From: Lachnospiraceae bacterium
GTDB taxonomy: Bacteria; Bacillota; Clostridia; Lachnospirales; Lachnospiraceae
Assembly: GCA_017408025.1 (NCBI GenBank)
Contig: JAFQVJ010000044.1
Location: 1-64,000 of the forward strand
Reading direction: 5' to 3'
DNA: 64,000 nucleotides
Every line of letters starts with the position of its first letter. Positions within the stretch are counted from its first letter, which is position 1. Positions 36,793-46,530 of this stretch are shown here, one piece after another. Position numbers and translations under genes: made by a program. The notes beneath the pieces were generated by a model. That model was not told the origin of the DNA and made no database searches. It saw only the letters and a program-made list of their open reading frames with translations.

Positions 36793-39258
36793 CTAAGCCT
36801 TTGTTACTTTCTTCGCAGCATTCTTTGTTTCTGCCTTTCCTGTCTCAGCTTTCTTTGTTTCTGCCTTTCCTGTCTCAACCTTCTTTGCTTCAGTTTTAAC
36901 AGCTACATCTTTCTTTTTTGCCACTTTACTATCTGTAGTCTTCTTTGCTGTAGTCTTTGCTGCAGTGGCTTTAGTTGTAGTTGTCTTCTTAGTAGCAACC
37001 TTTTCTTCTACCTTGGTATACTTAAATACTGCCACTGACAACGGAGCAAGCTTAATAGTAAGTGAATCTGGTCTGCCATCAGCCTTCACCTTTTTCGTCA
37101 CCTTAACTCTAGAATTTGTAAAGCCTGAACCACCAAACTTCACATCATCGCTGTTAAGAATTTCCTTATACTTGCCTTGTGGTACACCTACAACAAACTC
37201 TTCATGATATATAGTATCAAAATTACATACAACCAATACCATATCATCCTTATCCTTGCCTCTTCTGACAAAAGAAACTGTGCTATTCTCCGCATCATTG
37301 CAATTCATCCACTCAAAGCCAGCTGGAACATCATCCTGCTCATAAAATGCTGGGTCTGAGGTGTACATCTTATTCAGAGCTTTCACAAAATCAGCCATCT
37401 GTCTATGCTTATCAGCCTCGAGGCTCTTCCAATCCAGTTCTCTCTCTTCACTCCACTCTCTGTAATGGGCAAATTCCTGACCCATAAACAGAAGCTTCTT
37501 ACCTGGATGAGTCATCATATATCCATAGGTAGCACGAAGATTAGCAAATCTTGTTTCCTCTTTCTCACCTGGCATTTTACCTATCATAGAACCTTTTCCA
37601 TGCACTACTTCGTCGTGGGAGAATACCAATATGTAATCTTCACTGTACTGATATAACATACCAAATGTAAGCTGATTGTAATTATTCTTTCTAAAGTATG
37701 GGTCGCATCTCATATAGCTTGTAAAATCATTCATCCAGCCCATATTCCACTTAAAATCAAATCCCAATCCGTCATTCTCAACACCACCTGTAACGGCTGG
37801 CCATGCTGTTGATTCCTCTGCAATAATCATTGCTCCCTTACACTGTTTCTTCATCTGAGAATTCAAGTGCTTCAAGAATTCAACTGCCTCAAGATTCTCA
37901 TGACCGCCATAGATATTTGCTACCCACTCGCCATGATTCTTACCATAATCGAGGTAAAGCATAGATGCTACAGCATCCATTCTTATTCCGTCCACATGAT
38001 ATTCCTTTACCCAGAACATTGCATTGGCTATGAGGAAGTTTGAAACCTCTGGTCTACCATAATTAAATATGAGAGTTCCCCAATGAGGATGAGAACCCTG
38101 TCTTGGATCTAAATGCTCATAGAGACATGTTCCGTCAAACTGTGCAAGACCAAAGGCATCTCTAGGGAAATGGGCTGGAACCCAGTCAAGAATTACACCG
38201 ATATCATTGTGATGCATGTAATCCACAAAATACATGAAATCCTCTGGTGTTCCATATCTTGCTGTAGGCGCATAATATCCTGTAACCTGATAGCCCCACG
38301 AGCCATCAAACGGATGCTCCATAACTGGCATCAGCTCGATATGAGTATATCCCATATCCTTTACATAATCACAAAGCAAAGGAGCTATCTCTCTATAGTT
38401 ATAAAACAGCTCTCTACTATCTGTCTCCATCTCAACAGCATGTCCATCTTCCTCTGTAATCTCCACTGCTGGCTTCTTCCACGAACCAAGATGAACCTCA
38501 TACACAGACATAGCCATCTCAGCCAAATTTGCCTTTTCTCTCTTTTTAAGCCACTGTGTATCGCTCCATCTGAAACCTTCGATATCGCACACAACCGAAG
38601 CTGTCTCTGGACGTTTCTGAGCCGCATATGCGTACGGATCTGATTTCAAAATGTTCTGACCGTCAGACTTCTTTATCTCATACTTGTAAAGCTCACCGCC
38701 CTTGAGACCTGGTATAAATATCGTAAATACACCAGTATCCTCCACACGATTCATCATATGGCGTCGTCCATCCCAAAGATTGAAATCACCCACTACGCTG
38801 ACTCTCTTCGCCATAGGTGCCCATACTGCAAATGTATATCCCTTAACGCCATCAATATTTGCCGGATGCGCTCCAAGATACTTATATACTTCGTAGTTAA
38901 TACCTGCATTAAACTTCTTCAACTGCTCCAAAGGTATATTAGGAGTAAACTGATAAGGATCATAGTACTCTGCTGTAGAACCATCTTCGTATTTTGCAAT
39001 AATCTTATATACACCTTTAAGCTTTTGCGACATTAAAACTGCAAAGTATCCGCCGTCCTCCATTTCTTCCATCTTGTATTTTGTCTTGGAATTCTCGTAC
39101 TGAACATATGCCTCAACTGCATCTGGAACAAATGCCTGAATAACACAGCCTCCTTTAACATTCTTTGGTCCAAGAACCACACTAGGATTGTCCAAATCTG
39201 CATACAAAATGCCTTCTATATTTCTCCAATCCATATATTTATACAATTTTTCTCTCAT
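36793..39258 (-). CDS. glgB: 1,4-alpha-glucan branching enzyme with Lys/Ala/Thr-rich tail
   Basis: 821 aa. Makes alpha-1,6 branches in glycogen. Two N-terminal carbohydrate-binding (CBM48-like) modules come first (WAPMAKRVSVVGDFNLW near 150-165), then the GH13 barrel: DWVPAHFPRD, nucleophile Asp in GIRMDAVASML, acid Glu in IIAEESTAWP, and VFSHDEVVHGK. The catalytic part ends near residue 755. The final 65 residues (KKTTTTKATAAKTTAKKTT..., KAETKKAETGKAETK) are low complexity, strongly basic and unusual for GlgB. They could bind nucleic acid or anionic polymers, or reflect repeat slippage. No other glg genes are adjacent. Promoter at 39297-39325. Confidence 0.95.
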   Translation of the reverse strand: MREKLYKYMDWRNIEGILYADLDNPSVVLGPKNVKGGCVIQAFVPDAVEAYVQYENSKTKYKMEEMEDGGYFAVLMSQKLKGVYKIIAKYEDGSTAEYYDPYQFTPNIPLEQLKKFNAGINYEVYKYLGAHPANIDGVKGYTFAVWAPMAKRVSVVGDFNLWDGRRHMMNRVEDTGVFTIFIPGLKGGELYKYEIKKSDGQNILKSDPYAYAAQKRPETASVVCDIEGFRWSDTQWLKKREKANLAEMAMSVYEVHLGSWKKPAVEITEEDGHAVEMETDSRELFYNYREIAPLLCDYVKDMGYTHIELMPVMEHPFDGSWGYQVTGYYAPTARYGTPEDFMYFVDYMHHNDIGVILDWVPAHFPRDAFGLAQFDGTCLYEHLDPRQGSHPHWGTLIFNYGRPEVSNFLIANAMFWVKEYHVDGIRMDAVASMLYLDYGKNHGEWVANIYGGHENLEAVEFLKHLNSQMKKQCKGAMIIAEESTAWPAVTGGVENDGLGFDFKWNMGWMNDFTSYMRCDPYFRKNNYNQLTFGMLYQYSEDYILVFSHDEVVHGKGSMIGKMPGEKEETRFANLRATYGYMMTHPGKKLLFMGQEFAHYREWSEERELDWKSLEADKHRQMADFVKALNKMYTSDPAFYEQDDVPAGFEWMNCNDAENSTVSFVRRGKDKDDMVLVVCNFDTIYHEEFVVGVPQGKYKEILNSDDVKFGGSGFTNSRVKVTKKVKADGRPDSLTIKLAPLSVAVFKYTKVEEKVATKKTTTTKATAAKTTAKKTTDSKVAKKKDVAVKTEAKKVETGKAETKKAETGKAETKNAAKKVTKA

Positions 39259-39296
39259 AGTAACACCCTTTCTGCACCTACTTTTAATTGTTTTTC

Positions 39297-39325
39297 ATTG
39301 TATCATAAATCCCAACAATTGTCCA
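39297..39325 (-). promoter_or_regulatory. Promoter of glgB
   Basis: TGGACA (39325-39320) and TACAAT (39302-39297) with 17-bp spacing on the minus strand. Confidence 0.6.
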
Positions 39326-39347
39326 TTAAAGTCTGACTATATTTTTC

Positions 39348-39376
39348 TTGACATTTTTTTCATCTTTCAGTAAAAT
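39348..39376 (+). promoter_or_regulatory. Promoter of rpsT
   Basis: TTGACA (39348-39353) and TAAAAT (39371-39376), 17-bp spacer, start near 39383. It gives a leader of about 180 nt before the rpsT start codon. Confidence 0.8.
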
Positions 39377-39382
39377 AATCAA

Positions 39383-39564
39383 GATGTTTGCATTTTGTCC
39401 GCACAAAGTCTATATGTAAACAATCTGGGTTTTCATCTGGTCGTTAACGGATGGGAACAAAGTGATTACTTACTCTCTCAAAGGAATCACGTGTCAAATC
39501 GCAGTTGGTTGGCAACTACGATTATACTAAAAAACAGATTATACATTTTGTGGAGGTAATGAAA
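39383..39564 (+). promoter_or_regulatory. rpsT mRNA leader with repeated hairpin
   Basis: A 180-nt untranslated leader. It contains the hairpin ATCGCAGTTG / CAACTACGAT (39498-39522). Almost the same hairpin occurs again after rpsT at 39959-39984. Long leaders on r-protein genes often mediate feedback by the protein, but no known S20 leader motif was matched. Confidence 0.4.
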
Positions 39565-39828
39565 ATGGCTAATATTAAGTCAGCAAAGAAGAGAATCGAA
39601 GTTACAAGAATCAGAACAGAAAGAAACAAGTCAATCAAGTCTGGTGTTAAGACAGCTATTAAGAAGGTAGACGCTGCTGTTGCTGCAAATGACAAGGCTG
39701 CTGCTGCTGAAGCTTTAAAGGCTGCTACAAAGGCTATTGATATGGCTACATCTAAGGGCGTATATCACAAGAATACTGCTTCTAGAAAGGTTTCTCGTTT
39801 AGCTGCTTCAGTTAACAAGATGGCTTAG
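39565..39828 (+). CDS. rpsT: 30S ribosomal protein S20
   Basis: 87 aa, full length. Begins [11 protein letters not shown], the S20 hallmark, and is rich in Lys and Ala, forming a helical bundle that binds 16S rRNA. The ATG at 39565 is chosen over one 20 codons earlier because TGGAGG lies at the right distance and homologues begin here. It is convergent with holA, a common Firmicute arrangement (comEA-comEC-holA / rpsT). Confidence 0.97.
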   Translation: MANIKSAKKRIEVTRIRTERNKSIKSGVKTAIKKVDAAVAANDKAAAAEALKAATKAIDMATSKGVYHKNTASRKVSRLAASVNKMA

Positions 39829-39852
39829 TTCAGAACCAGGCAAAAATATAAA

Positions 39853-39897
39853 AGAGGACAGTGTCTGTCGTGCTTGCATGACGAGACCTGTCCTTTT
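39853..39897 (+). terminator. rpsT terminator
   Basis: AGAGGACAG and CTGTCCTTTTTT arms around an inner GTCT/AGAC stem, followed by a T-run. Located 25 bp after the stop codon. Confidence 0.88.
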
Positions 39898-39900
39898 TTA

Positions 39901-40049
39901 TTGTATAGGAAAGTTCTCGAAACTTTCCTATACAATAAATATGCTCCGCTAAGGAATTAATCGCAGTTGCTTTGCAACTACGATTTTTTGAGCACTCGCA
40001 CAAAAAGAAGATGTCAGTTGAAGCTGACCGTGCTCGGCTCACAAAGTGG
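39901..40049 (-). repeat. Composite intergenic repeat, full copy E (reverse)
   Basis: On the minus strand: CCACTTTGTGAGCCGAGCAC onward to GTGCGAGTGCTCA (40049-39988), then the AATCGTAGTTG/CAACTGCGATT hairpin, then TTAGCGGAGC, then the hairpin TTGTATAGGAAAGTT / AACTTTCCTATACAA (39935-39901). The longest copy in the window and the reverse complement of copy A at both ends. Confidence 0.75.
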
Positions 40050-40080
40050 AGCAAGTTCCCATCCTTTAATTAAAAAAACA

Positions 40081-41061
40081 CTAGGAGTATTTAATCAATA
40101 TCATCTCCACTCCTGCTCTGTCATCCACTCGTCCATTCTTAATATCATTCTCTACATTTACACAATCCCTCAACGCTTCTACAAGCAACTTTCCGGTAAA
40201 GCCATTTTTCCCACTTAGCTGTCTTGTTATTTTTCCAACTATAAAAGGCTGAATACCAGCTTTTGAAGCTATCTCACTATTTGCCACCCCACGTTTGGAC
40301 AACTCATACACCTGAAGCATAATGTTAAACTGACGAGCAAGCATAAAAAGGATACGCATTGGTGGCTCCTTAAGTGCCATCATATCATTATAGAGCTCCA
40401 GTGCTCGCGCTCTGTTCTTATTACTCATTGCGTCTATCATATCAAATATTTTTGATGATATCTGAATTGAACACACTGCATCTACATCTGCATCATTCAC
40501 CACATCTCTGCCCATAGCATAACATATAATTTTCTCCAGCTCCTTTGATATATTTTCCATATCAGAACCCACATATGTTAAAAACTTCTCCAGTGTATTC
40601 TTAGTTATCTTCATACCATTCTGATTCAGTAAACCAACTACCCACTGTTCCAGCATTGCCTGATTCTGCTCTGCCATCTCGCAGACATACCCCAGGTCTT
40701 TGACTTTTTTAAAAAGCTTACTTCTCTTATCAACTTCGCTTTCCACAAATACCATACAAGTAGTTTCTGGCACACTATCTATATATTCATTTATAGTATC
40801 GTTTGCTGATTTGAAGAATCCTGAATTTTCCACTATAACAAGACGTTTATCTGCAAAAAAAGGCAGCGTCTCGCAGATACCCTTTATCTCTGTAGCATCA
40901 CAATTCTTACCTTCGAAATAACTATAATTCATTGTATCATCACCACAGATAGCAGCCTTTAGCTTATTCTTGTATTGCTTTTTGAGATAATCCTCCTCAC
41001 CAAACAGTAGATATATTTTTTTATACTCAGCTTTCTTTATATCCTCATTAATATTTCTCAT
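40081..41061 (-). CDS. holA: DNA polymerase III delta subunit
   Basis: 326 aa. The clamp-loader subunit that opens the sliding clamp. YLLFGEEDYLKKQY at the start is the degenerate P-loop region of HolA proteins, and the middle has LEKFLTYVGSDMENISKELEKI (shown in part) and the three-domain length. RILFMLARQFN matches the collar domain. TGGAG precedes the ATG. It follows comEC with 105 bp between, the usual order. Confidence 0.92.
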   Translation of the reverse strand: MRNINEDIKKAEYKKIYLLFGEEDYLKKQYKNKLKAAICGDDTMNYSYFEGKNCDATEIKGICETLPFFADKRLVIVENSGFFKSANDTINEYIDSVPETTCMVFVESEVDKRSKLFKKVKDLGYVCEMAEQNQAMLEQWVVGLLNQNGMKITKNTLEKFLTYVGSDMENISKELEKIICYAMGRDVVNDADVDAVCSIQISSKIFDMIDAMSNKNRARALELYNDMMALKEPPMRILFMLARQFNIMLQVYELSKRGVANSEIASKAGIQPFIVGKITRQLSGKNGFTGKLLVEALRDCVNVENDIKNGRVDDRAGVEMILIKYS

Positions 41062-41166
41062 AGTACGCTCCAGTTATATTTCTTTAGCTCTTTTGTTTTC
41101 TCATAACAATAATATATAAATTTATGTTTTTTCAGTCAAGAGATTAATATCACAGATTCTTCCAAC

Positions 41167-43590
41167 TTATTCCTTGTACTTATATATATTTATGTCATTA
41201 TCATATTTAAATATAACCGCACCATATTCCATTGTTTTCACAATTTCACAGCCACTGCATTTCAACCTTTCTATGGTTTCATCATGTGGATGTCCATAGC
41301 TATTGTCCTCTCCACAGGAAATAACAGCTATATCAGGTTGTAAAGTCTCCAACATCTCCATACTACTAGAATACTGTGACCCGTGATGTGCCACTTTATA
41401 TATAGTTGTTATCTTTCCCTCAGCTCTATTCTTTGTTTCTGTCATAAAGCCACTGATGTCATCCAATAACTGCTTCTCCGTGTCAACTCCGATATCACCG
41501 GCAAAAAATACTTGAAGATTATCATTCCTAACTAACATTGTCATAGATGCTTCATTTATATCTGCATAGCTTATGTCTACATCTGGACTAATGCATAAGA
41601 ATTCCAACTCTCCATCTTTCAAATTGCTTTCCTTTCCAAAATACTTCACTTCTACACCATAACTAGTTGCCAATTCCACAAGCTTAGCACCGTTATCACT
41701 AGCATTAACCCGCTCCGTCTCTGGAAGTACAAGATTCTTTATAACCACATTTTCTCTCTCTATTAGTTCTAAGATGCCTGATATATGATCCGTGTCACAA
41801 TGAGATACAAACACATACTCTAAATCGTCCACATCCTTATATTCAAGAAAGCTTTCGATTTTATACTTTCCCACATTTTCCTCATCGGTACTTCCACTAT
41901 CTATCAGATAATCATTTCCGTTAACACTATGTATATAGGCTCCGTCCCCTTGACCAACATCAAGAAAGCATATTTCAAATTCATCTGACTTAGGGCTATA
42001 AACTATATAGCTCATAAACACTATCAACATTAACAGCACTATTTTATGCACACTTTTTCTCCACATTATAAATAGAGCTGCAATAAGTGCACAATAGTAC
42101 AAAATCACACTTTTATCATCAATATATCCTGTTACAACAGATGAACAAGGCAGGCTCTCTGTAAAGCCAGAGAGCATTTCATACAACCTCAATATGTATA
42201 CTGCACACCCTATACACAGAGCTCCAATTGTTTCAAAAAATGCGGATACCATTATGCCCACAATAGTCATAGCCAACATCAAGCCCATGAACGGCACAAC
42301 CACAAGATTTAGCAATATAGAATATGTAGGAATTCTGTAAAAGAGACAACTATTAATAGGCAGAGATGTAAAAGTTAAAGATACATTAAACAAAATCGTC
42401 TTAACAATGCTATTTTCCCCCTCAACGAATCCTATAACTATTGGAGCTGTCACTGATACTGCTATCATTGCCGCAAACGACAATATGAATGATGCATTCG
42501 TTATATAAAAAGGGTTATCCAGCAACAAAATTAACGCTGAGAGGGATATAGCTGATAACATGTCATATTTTCTTCCCAACACATCTGCAACCACATGCAT
42601 AAGAAACATAATAACAGCCCTGACAGCAGATACAGAATTGCCTGTCATCATGGAGAACAACACCATAATGAACGCACTGACAGTTGCAGAAGATAAATAG
42701 CGCATTTTTCTTCGCATAAGCCCATATAACCCCATACCTACAACTGAAATATGTAATCCTGATATAGCTAATACATGAGCAATCCCCTGTGAAGAGTACA
42801 ATTCCTTTACATCCTCGTCCATATACGACTTTTCACCCAGAATTATAGCTGATAAAAGCCCCATTTCTTTTTCTGTACATTGAGCTGCAAGTATAGCTAT
42901 AGCTTTCTGCTTTATCCTGTACAATCCATCCTCAATATATGAGTAATCATCCACATCGCCTATAATAACACAATCATTCCATGCTACCTTAAGCTTCAAC
43001 AAAACTCCATTACCTCGCAGATAGCTTTTCTCATTATAATTACCAGGGTTATCTGCTGTTTTCATTGGATTGACAATTCCTGTCACAGATAATGTTGCTC
43101 CATACCTTATATCTTCTATACCAATGTTCAATTTATCAGCTTCATCGCCAACCAAGCCTGATTCTTCAATATTATTCATACCATCTAATTGCAATAATAT
43201 TATTCCATCATCAACAGTTAATTCTATGGTATAACCATAATCATTCAGTTGGATTTTAGACACCTCACCAGTAATCTTCAGCGATCTATTCTCTGTCTCA
43301 TATTGCAGTTTATCATAATACTCAAAGGTATCTTTCTGTTTTGAGTAACTAAAATATCCCACTACAACTGTCAAAAAGCACACCACAATTATCACAGTGT
43401 ATTGTGTTTTTATAGTAAATCCCACCAAAACAAAACCATAACATAAAGCCATAGTCAGTAAAATTCCTAATGAATATACAACAGGGACAGCTCCTCCATC
43501 TAATCCCACCAGAGCTGCCAACTCTCCGATTATAAAAGCAACAACCACATACAACAACGATCTTATGGTTTGTCCTCCTAATTTGTACAT
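41167..43590 (-). CDS. comEC: DNA uptake channel protein ComEC/Rec2
   Basis: 807 aa. About ten membrane helices in the N-terminal two thirds enclose the competence domain (ALLSAIILGEKSYMDEDVKELY, VLAISGLHISVVGMGLYG, given in part). The C-terminal third is a metallo-beta-lactamase-like domain: FLDVGQGDGAYI, LIDSGS, SHCDTDHISG and VAHHGSQYSSS. Forms the transmembrane channel for single-stranded DNA in transformation. The start is uncertain: the frame opens at ATG 43590, 13 bp inside comEA, but AGGAGG lies just after it, in front of ATA and later TTG codons. Whether the host is naturally competent is not known from this. Confidence 0.93.
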   Translation of the reverse strand: MYKLGGQTIRSLLYVVVAFIIGELAALVGLDGGAVPVVYSLGILLTMALCYGFVLVGFTIKTQYTVIIVVCFLTVVVGYFSYSKQKDTFEYYDKLQYETENRSLKITGEVSKIQLNDYGYTIELTVDDGIILLQLDGMNNIEESGLVGDEADKLNIGIEDIRYGATLSVTGIVNPMKTADNPGNYNEKSYLRGNGVLLKLKVAWNDCVIIGDVDDYSYIEDGLYRIKQKAIAILAAQCTEKEMGLLSAIILGEKSYMDEDVKELYSSQGIAHVLAISGLHISVVGMGLYGLMRRKMRYLSSATVSAFIMVLFSMMTGNSVSAVRAVIMFLMHVVADVLGRKYDMLSAISLSALILLLDNPFYITNASFILSFAAMIAVSVTAPIVIGFVEGENSIVKTILFNVSLTFTSLPINSCLFYRIPTYSILLNLVVVPFMGLMLAMTIVGIMVSAFFETIGALCIGCAVYILRLYEMLSGFTESLPCSSVVTGYIDDKSVILYYCALIAALFIMWRKSVHKIVLLMLIVFMSYIVYSPKSDEFEICFLDVGQGDGAYIHSVNGNDYLIDSGSTDEENVGKYKIESFLEYKDVDDLEYVFVSHCDTDHISGILELIERENVVIKNLVLPETERVNASDNGAKLVELATSYGVEVKYFGKESNLKDGELEFLCISPDVDISYADINEASMTMLVRNDNLQVFFAGDIGVDTEKQLLDDISGFMTETKNRAEGKITTIYKVAHHGSQYSSSMEMLETLQPDIAVISCGEDNSYGHPHDETIERLKCSGCEIVKTMEYGAVIFKYDNDINIYKYKE

Positions 43591-44174
43591 ATATAATTCT
43601 TTATTTTGCTAAAGGCTGCATCCTTTATACCTGATATCTTCATAATATCTTCAATGGTTTTAAATCCGCCATTCTCTTGCCTATAGGCAATTATGCTTTC
43701 TGCCTTGGATTCTCCAATCCCAGGTAAAGTCATCAATTCTTCTTTTGTCGCAGTATTTATATTTACTAGTTTGTTGGGATTTTGTTCTGCTCCACTATCC
43801 GATATGGACTGATTAGCTGTGGCAGCTTCTTCTTTAGAGTATATATGTAATTTTTGGCCATCATTCAAAATAACAGCCTGATTGAGATAATCTTTGTCAG
43901 CTGTATCCAAAAATCCACCAGCTAACTCAATTACCTCAAACACCCTGCTACCCTCTGGAACATAATACACTCCAGGATTTACTACATATCCTGTCACATG
44001 AACACATATTTTCTCCACTGCTTCAGATGCGGTAGTCATAGTGATGATTGTGTCCGATGTCTCATCAACAGAATATGCAACTTCCACATTATTTTGTTGA
44101 CGTTCGCAACTGTACAATATTCCTAATATTATCGTTATTACACATGTAAAAATATATCGTATGTATTTTTTCAT
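43578..44174 (-). CDS. comEA: Competence protein ComEA
   Basis: 198 aa. N-terminal membrane helix (about 7-22, ending in a Cys), a SLBB-type domain (VHVTGYVVNPGVYYVPEGSR and the YLNQAVILNDGQKLHIY region), a linker, then the helix-hairpin-helix DNA-binding domain VNINTATKEELMTLPGIGESKAESII. Binds incoming double-stranded DNA at the surface and hands it to ComEC. AAGGAGG precedes the ATG. It overlaps comEC by 13 bp. Confidence 0.93.
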   Translation of the reverse strand: MKKYIRYIFTCVITIILGILYSCERQQNNVEVAYSVDETSDTIITMTTASEAVEKICVHVTGYVVNPGVYYVPEGSRVFEVIELAGGFLDTADKDYLNQAVILNDGQKLHIYSKEEAATANQSISDSGAEQNPNKLVNINTATKEELMTLPGIGESKAESIIAYRQENGGFKTIEDIMKISGIKDAAFSKIKNYICTN

Positions 44175-44303
44175 ATTTGCCTCCTTATGATATTTTCACA
44201 AGAAGACCACATCAATTAAATCAATATCTATTTTAACTAATTTCTCACTATAATACAAGCTATTTCAATAGGTTATTTGTATCAATTATTTTATAGTAAT
44301 AAT

Positions 44304-45203
44304 TTATTCATGATAAAATTTTACATCTTGATCGTTCAATATAGCTGTCCCAATCCCCTTATTTGTAAAAATTTCAAGAAGCAGGCAGTGAAGAATACGT
44401 CCATCAAGGATATGCACTCTGGAAACACCATTTTCAATGGCATCTATACAGTTGTTGAGCTTTGGAAGCATACCACCACCGATATTGCCTCCACCTATGA
44501 GCTCCTGTGCCTCACTTACTCTAAGCTCAGATATAAGTGTTGAAGGGTCCTTAGGGTCCTTGTACACACCTTCAATATCTGTGAGAAAAGCGAGTTTCTC
44601 AGCCTTTACAGCTCTTGCAATTGCACAGGCGGCATCATCAGCGTTAATATTATATGAATGATATGTGTCATCAAGACCAATTGGGCTTACAATCGGAAGA
44701 TAATCCTTCTCAAGTAAATCAAATAAAATCTTAGGGTCAACCTTTTCAACTTCACCTACATAACCAATATCTTCACCGTTTGAATACTTCTTTGTACATG
44801 TGAGCATCTTACCATCCTTACCGCTGATAGAGATAGCCTTTACACCAAGCTCCTCAACTAAAGATACAAGCTGCTTACCAACCTTGCCGAGAACCATCTC
44901 AGCTATCTCCATTGTAGCCTCATCAGTTACACGAAGGCCATTGATAAACTTAGGCTCCATTCCAGAACGCTCTACCCATTTGCTGATTTCCTTGCCACCG
45001 CCATGAACGATGATAGGCTTAAAGCCCACAAGCTTTAAGAGTGTGACATCCTTTATAACATTTCTCTTTAACTCTTCATCAACCATGGCACTGCCGCCGT
45101 ACTTAACTACTATAATCTTTCTATTAAAACGCTGTATGTATGGCAATGCCTCTATTAAGACATTTGCTTTTTCCTTTAACGCTTCCATTTCCTTATCTGT
45201 CAT
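44304..45203 (-). CDS. argB: Acetylglutamate kinase
   Basis: 299 aa. Second step of the arginine pathway. VVKYGGSAM and VHGGGKEIS are the phosphate and substrate loops, and [14 protein letters not shown] and [14 protein letters not shown] are typical. The N-terminal helix ([10 protein letters not shown]) is characteristic of the arginine-inhibitable hexameric class. AAGGAG precedes the ATG. It is the last gene of argC-argJ-argB, 18 bp after argJ. Confidence 0.97.
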   Translation of the reverse strand: MTDKEMEALKEKANVLIEALPYIQRFNRKIIVVKYGGSAMVDEELKRNVIKDVTLLKLVGFKPIIVHGGGKEISKWVERSGMEPKFINGLRVTDEATMEIAEMVLGKVGKQLVSLVEELGVKAISISGKDGKMLTCTKKYSNGEDIGYVGEVEKVDPKILFDLLEKDYLPIVSPIGLDDTYHSYNINADDAACAIARAVKAEKLAFLTDIEGVYKDPKDPSTLISELRVSEAQELIGGGNIGGGMLPKLNNCIDAIENGVSRVHILDGRILHCLLLEIFTNKGIGTAILNDQDVKFYHE

Positions 45204-45221
45204 TTTCTTTATCTCCTTTTC

Positions 45222-46448
45222 TTATGAACGGTAGTCCGCATTTATACTGATGTATTCGTGTGTCAAATCACAGCCCCATGCTGTAGCCTCGGCATTCCCC
45301 ATCTTGATATCGATAAGTGCTGTAATCTCAGGCTGTGATAAAATCTCTGTCGCTTTCTCTTCACTGTATCCTGTAGTCACACTATTCTCAGCAATCTTAA
45401 GTTCTCCTGCCTTGCTGATAAAGTATAAATCCACCTTTTCTGGGTCAAACTGTGCACCAGAGTAACCCATGGCACAACATATTCTTCCCCAGTTTGCATC
45501 ATGTCCTGCGATTGCGGTCTTTACAAGGCTTGAGGACACAACTGACTTAGCAATTGTAACAGCCTGCTCCTTTGACTCAGCTCCAACAACCTTTACCTCA
45601 AAAAGTGCAGTTGCACCTTCTCCATCGCCTGCCATCTGCTTAGCAAGATATGTATTTACTGCAAGAAGCGCATCTGAAAACTTCTTGAAATCCTCATTTT
45701 CCTCTGTTATCTCTTCATTGCCAGCAAGACCATTAGCCATAACGAGCATGGTATCATTTGTAGATGTATCTCCATCAACAGATACCATATTAAATGTATC
45801 CTCTACATTTGCCTTAACAGCTTTAGTAAGCATTTCCTTGGAAATATTTGCATCTGTTGTAACAAACGCAAGCATTGTGCACATATTTGGATGAATCATA
45901 CCTGAGCCCTTGCACATACCACCAATAGTAACAGTCTTTCCACCAATTTCAACCTCATAAGCTATCTCCTTAGAGTGCGTATCAGTAGTCATGATAGCTT
46001 CTGCTGCCAATGTTCCGTCATTTTCTGAAGTTCCAAGAAGTGGTGTCATAAGCTTAACACCCTCTGCAATTCTGTCAATTGGAAGCTGCACACCGATAAC
46101 ACCTGTAGATGCTACAAGCACTGAGCTTGCTGGAATATTAAGACTCTCTGAAGCTGCCTTGGCAGTAGCCTCACAGTATTCATATCCCTGCTTGCCTGTA
46201 CAGGCATTAGCTATACCACTATTTACAACAACTGCCTGTGCATATGGACTGTTTTCTACAACATTCATATCATACTTAACACATGCTGCCTTAACCACAT
46301 TCTTTGTAAATGTTCCGGCAACCTTACATGGCTCCTCGCTATATACAAGTGCCATATCCTTCTTTTCACTTTTCTTCTTTATACCAACTGCAAGACCTGT
46401 TGCCTTAAAGCCCTGTGCAGCTGTAACGCCACCCGATATCTGTTTCAT
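45222..46448 (-). CDS. argJ: Bifunctional glutamate N-acetyltransferase/ornithine acetyltransferase
   Basis: 408 aa. Recycles the acetyl group from acetylornithine to glutamate. A precursor cut before the nucleophilic Thr: the junction here reads KGSGMIHPNMCTMLAF, with Cys where Ala is more usual before the Thr. TSTNDTMLVMANG and the DANWGRI motif are present. Because ArgJ closes the acetyl cycle, no argA or argE is required. AAGGAG precedes the ATG. It lies between argC and argB. Confidence 0.96.
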   Translation of the reverse strand: MKQISGGVTAAQGFKATGLAVGIKKKSEKKDMALVYSEEPCKVAGTFTKNVVKAACVKYDMNVVENSPYAQAVVVNSGIANACTGKQGYEYCEATAKAASESLNIPASSVLVASTGVIGVQLPIDRIAEGVKLMTPLLGTSENDGTLAAEAIMTTDTHSKEIAYEVEIGGKTVTIGGMCKGSGMIHPNMCTMLAFVTTDANISKEMLTKAVKANVEDTFNMVSVDGDTSTNDTMLVMANGLAGNEEITEENEDFKKFSDALLAVNTYLAKQMAGDGEGATALFEVKVVGAESKEQAVTIAKSVVSSSLVKTAIAGHDANWGRICCAMGYSGAQFDPEKVDLYFISKAGELKIAENSVTTGYSEEKATEILSQPEITALIDIKMGNAEATAWGCDLTHEYISINADYRS

Positions 46449-46530
46449 GATAATTCTCCTTTTTTCATTTTTCTATCCGCTTTAAATCAATATCTACATA
46501 TTTGTGTATCATATTTATCCAATGAAGTGA

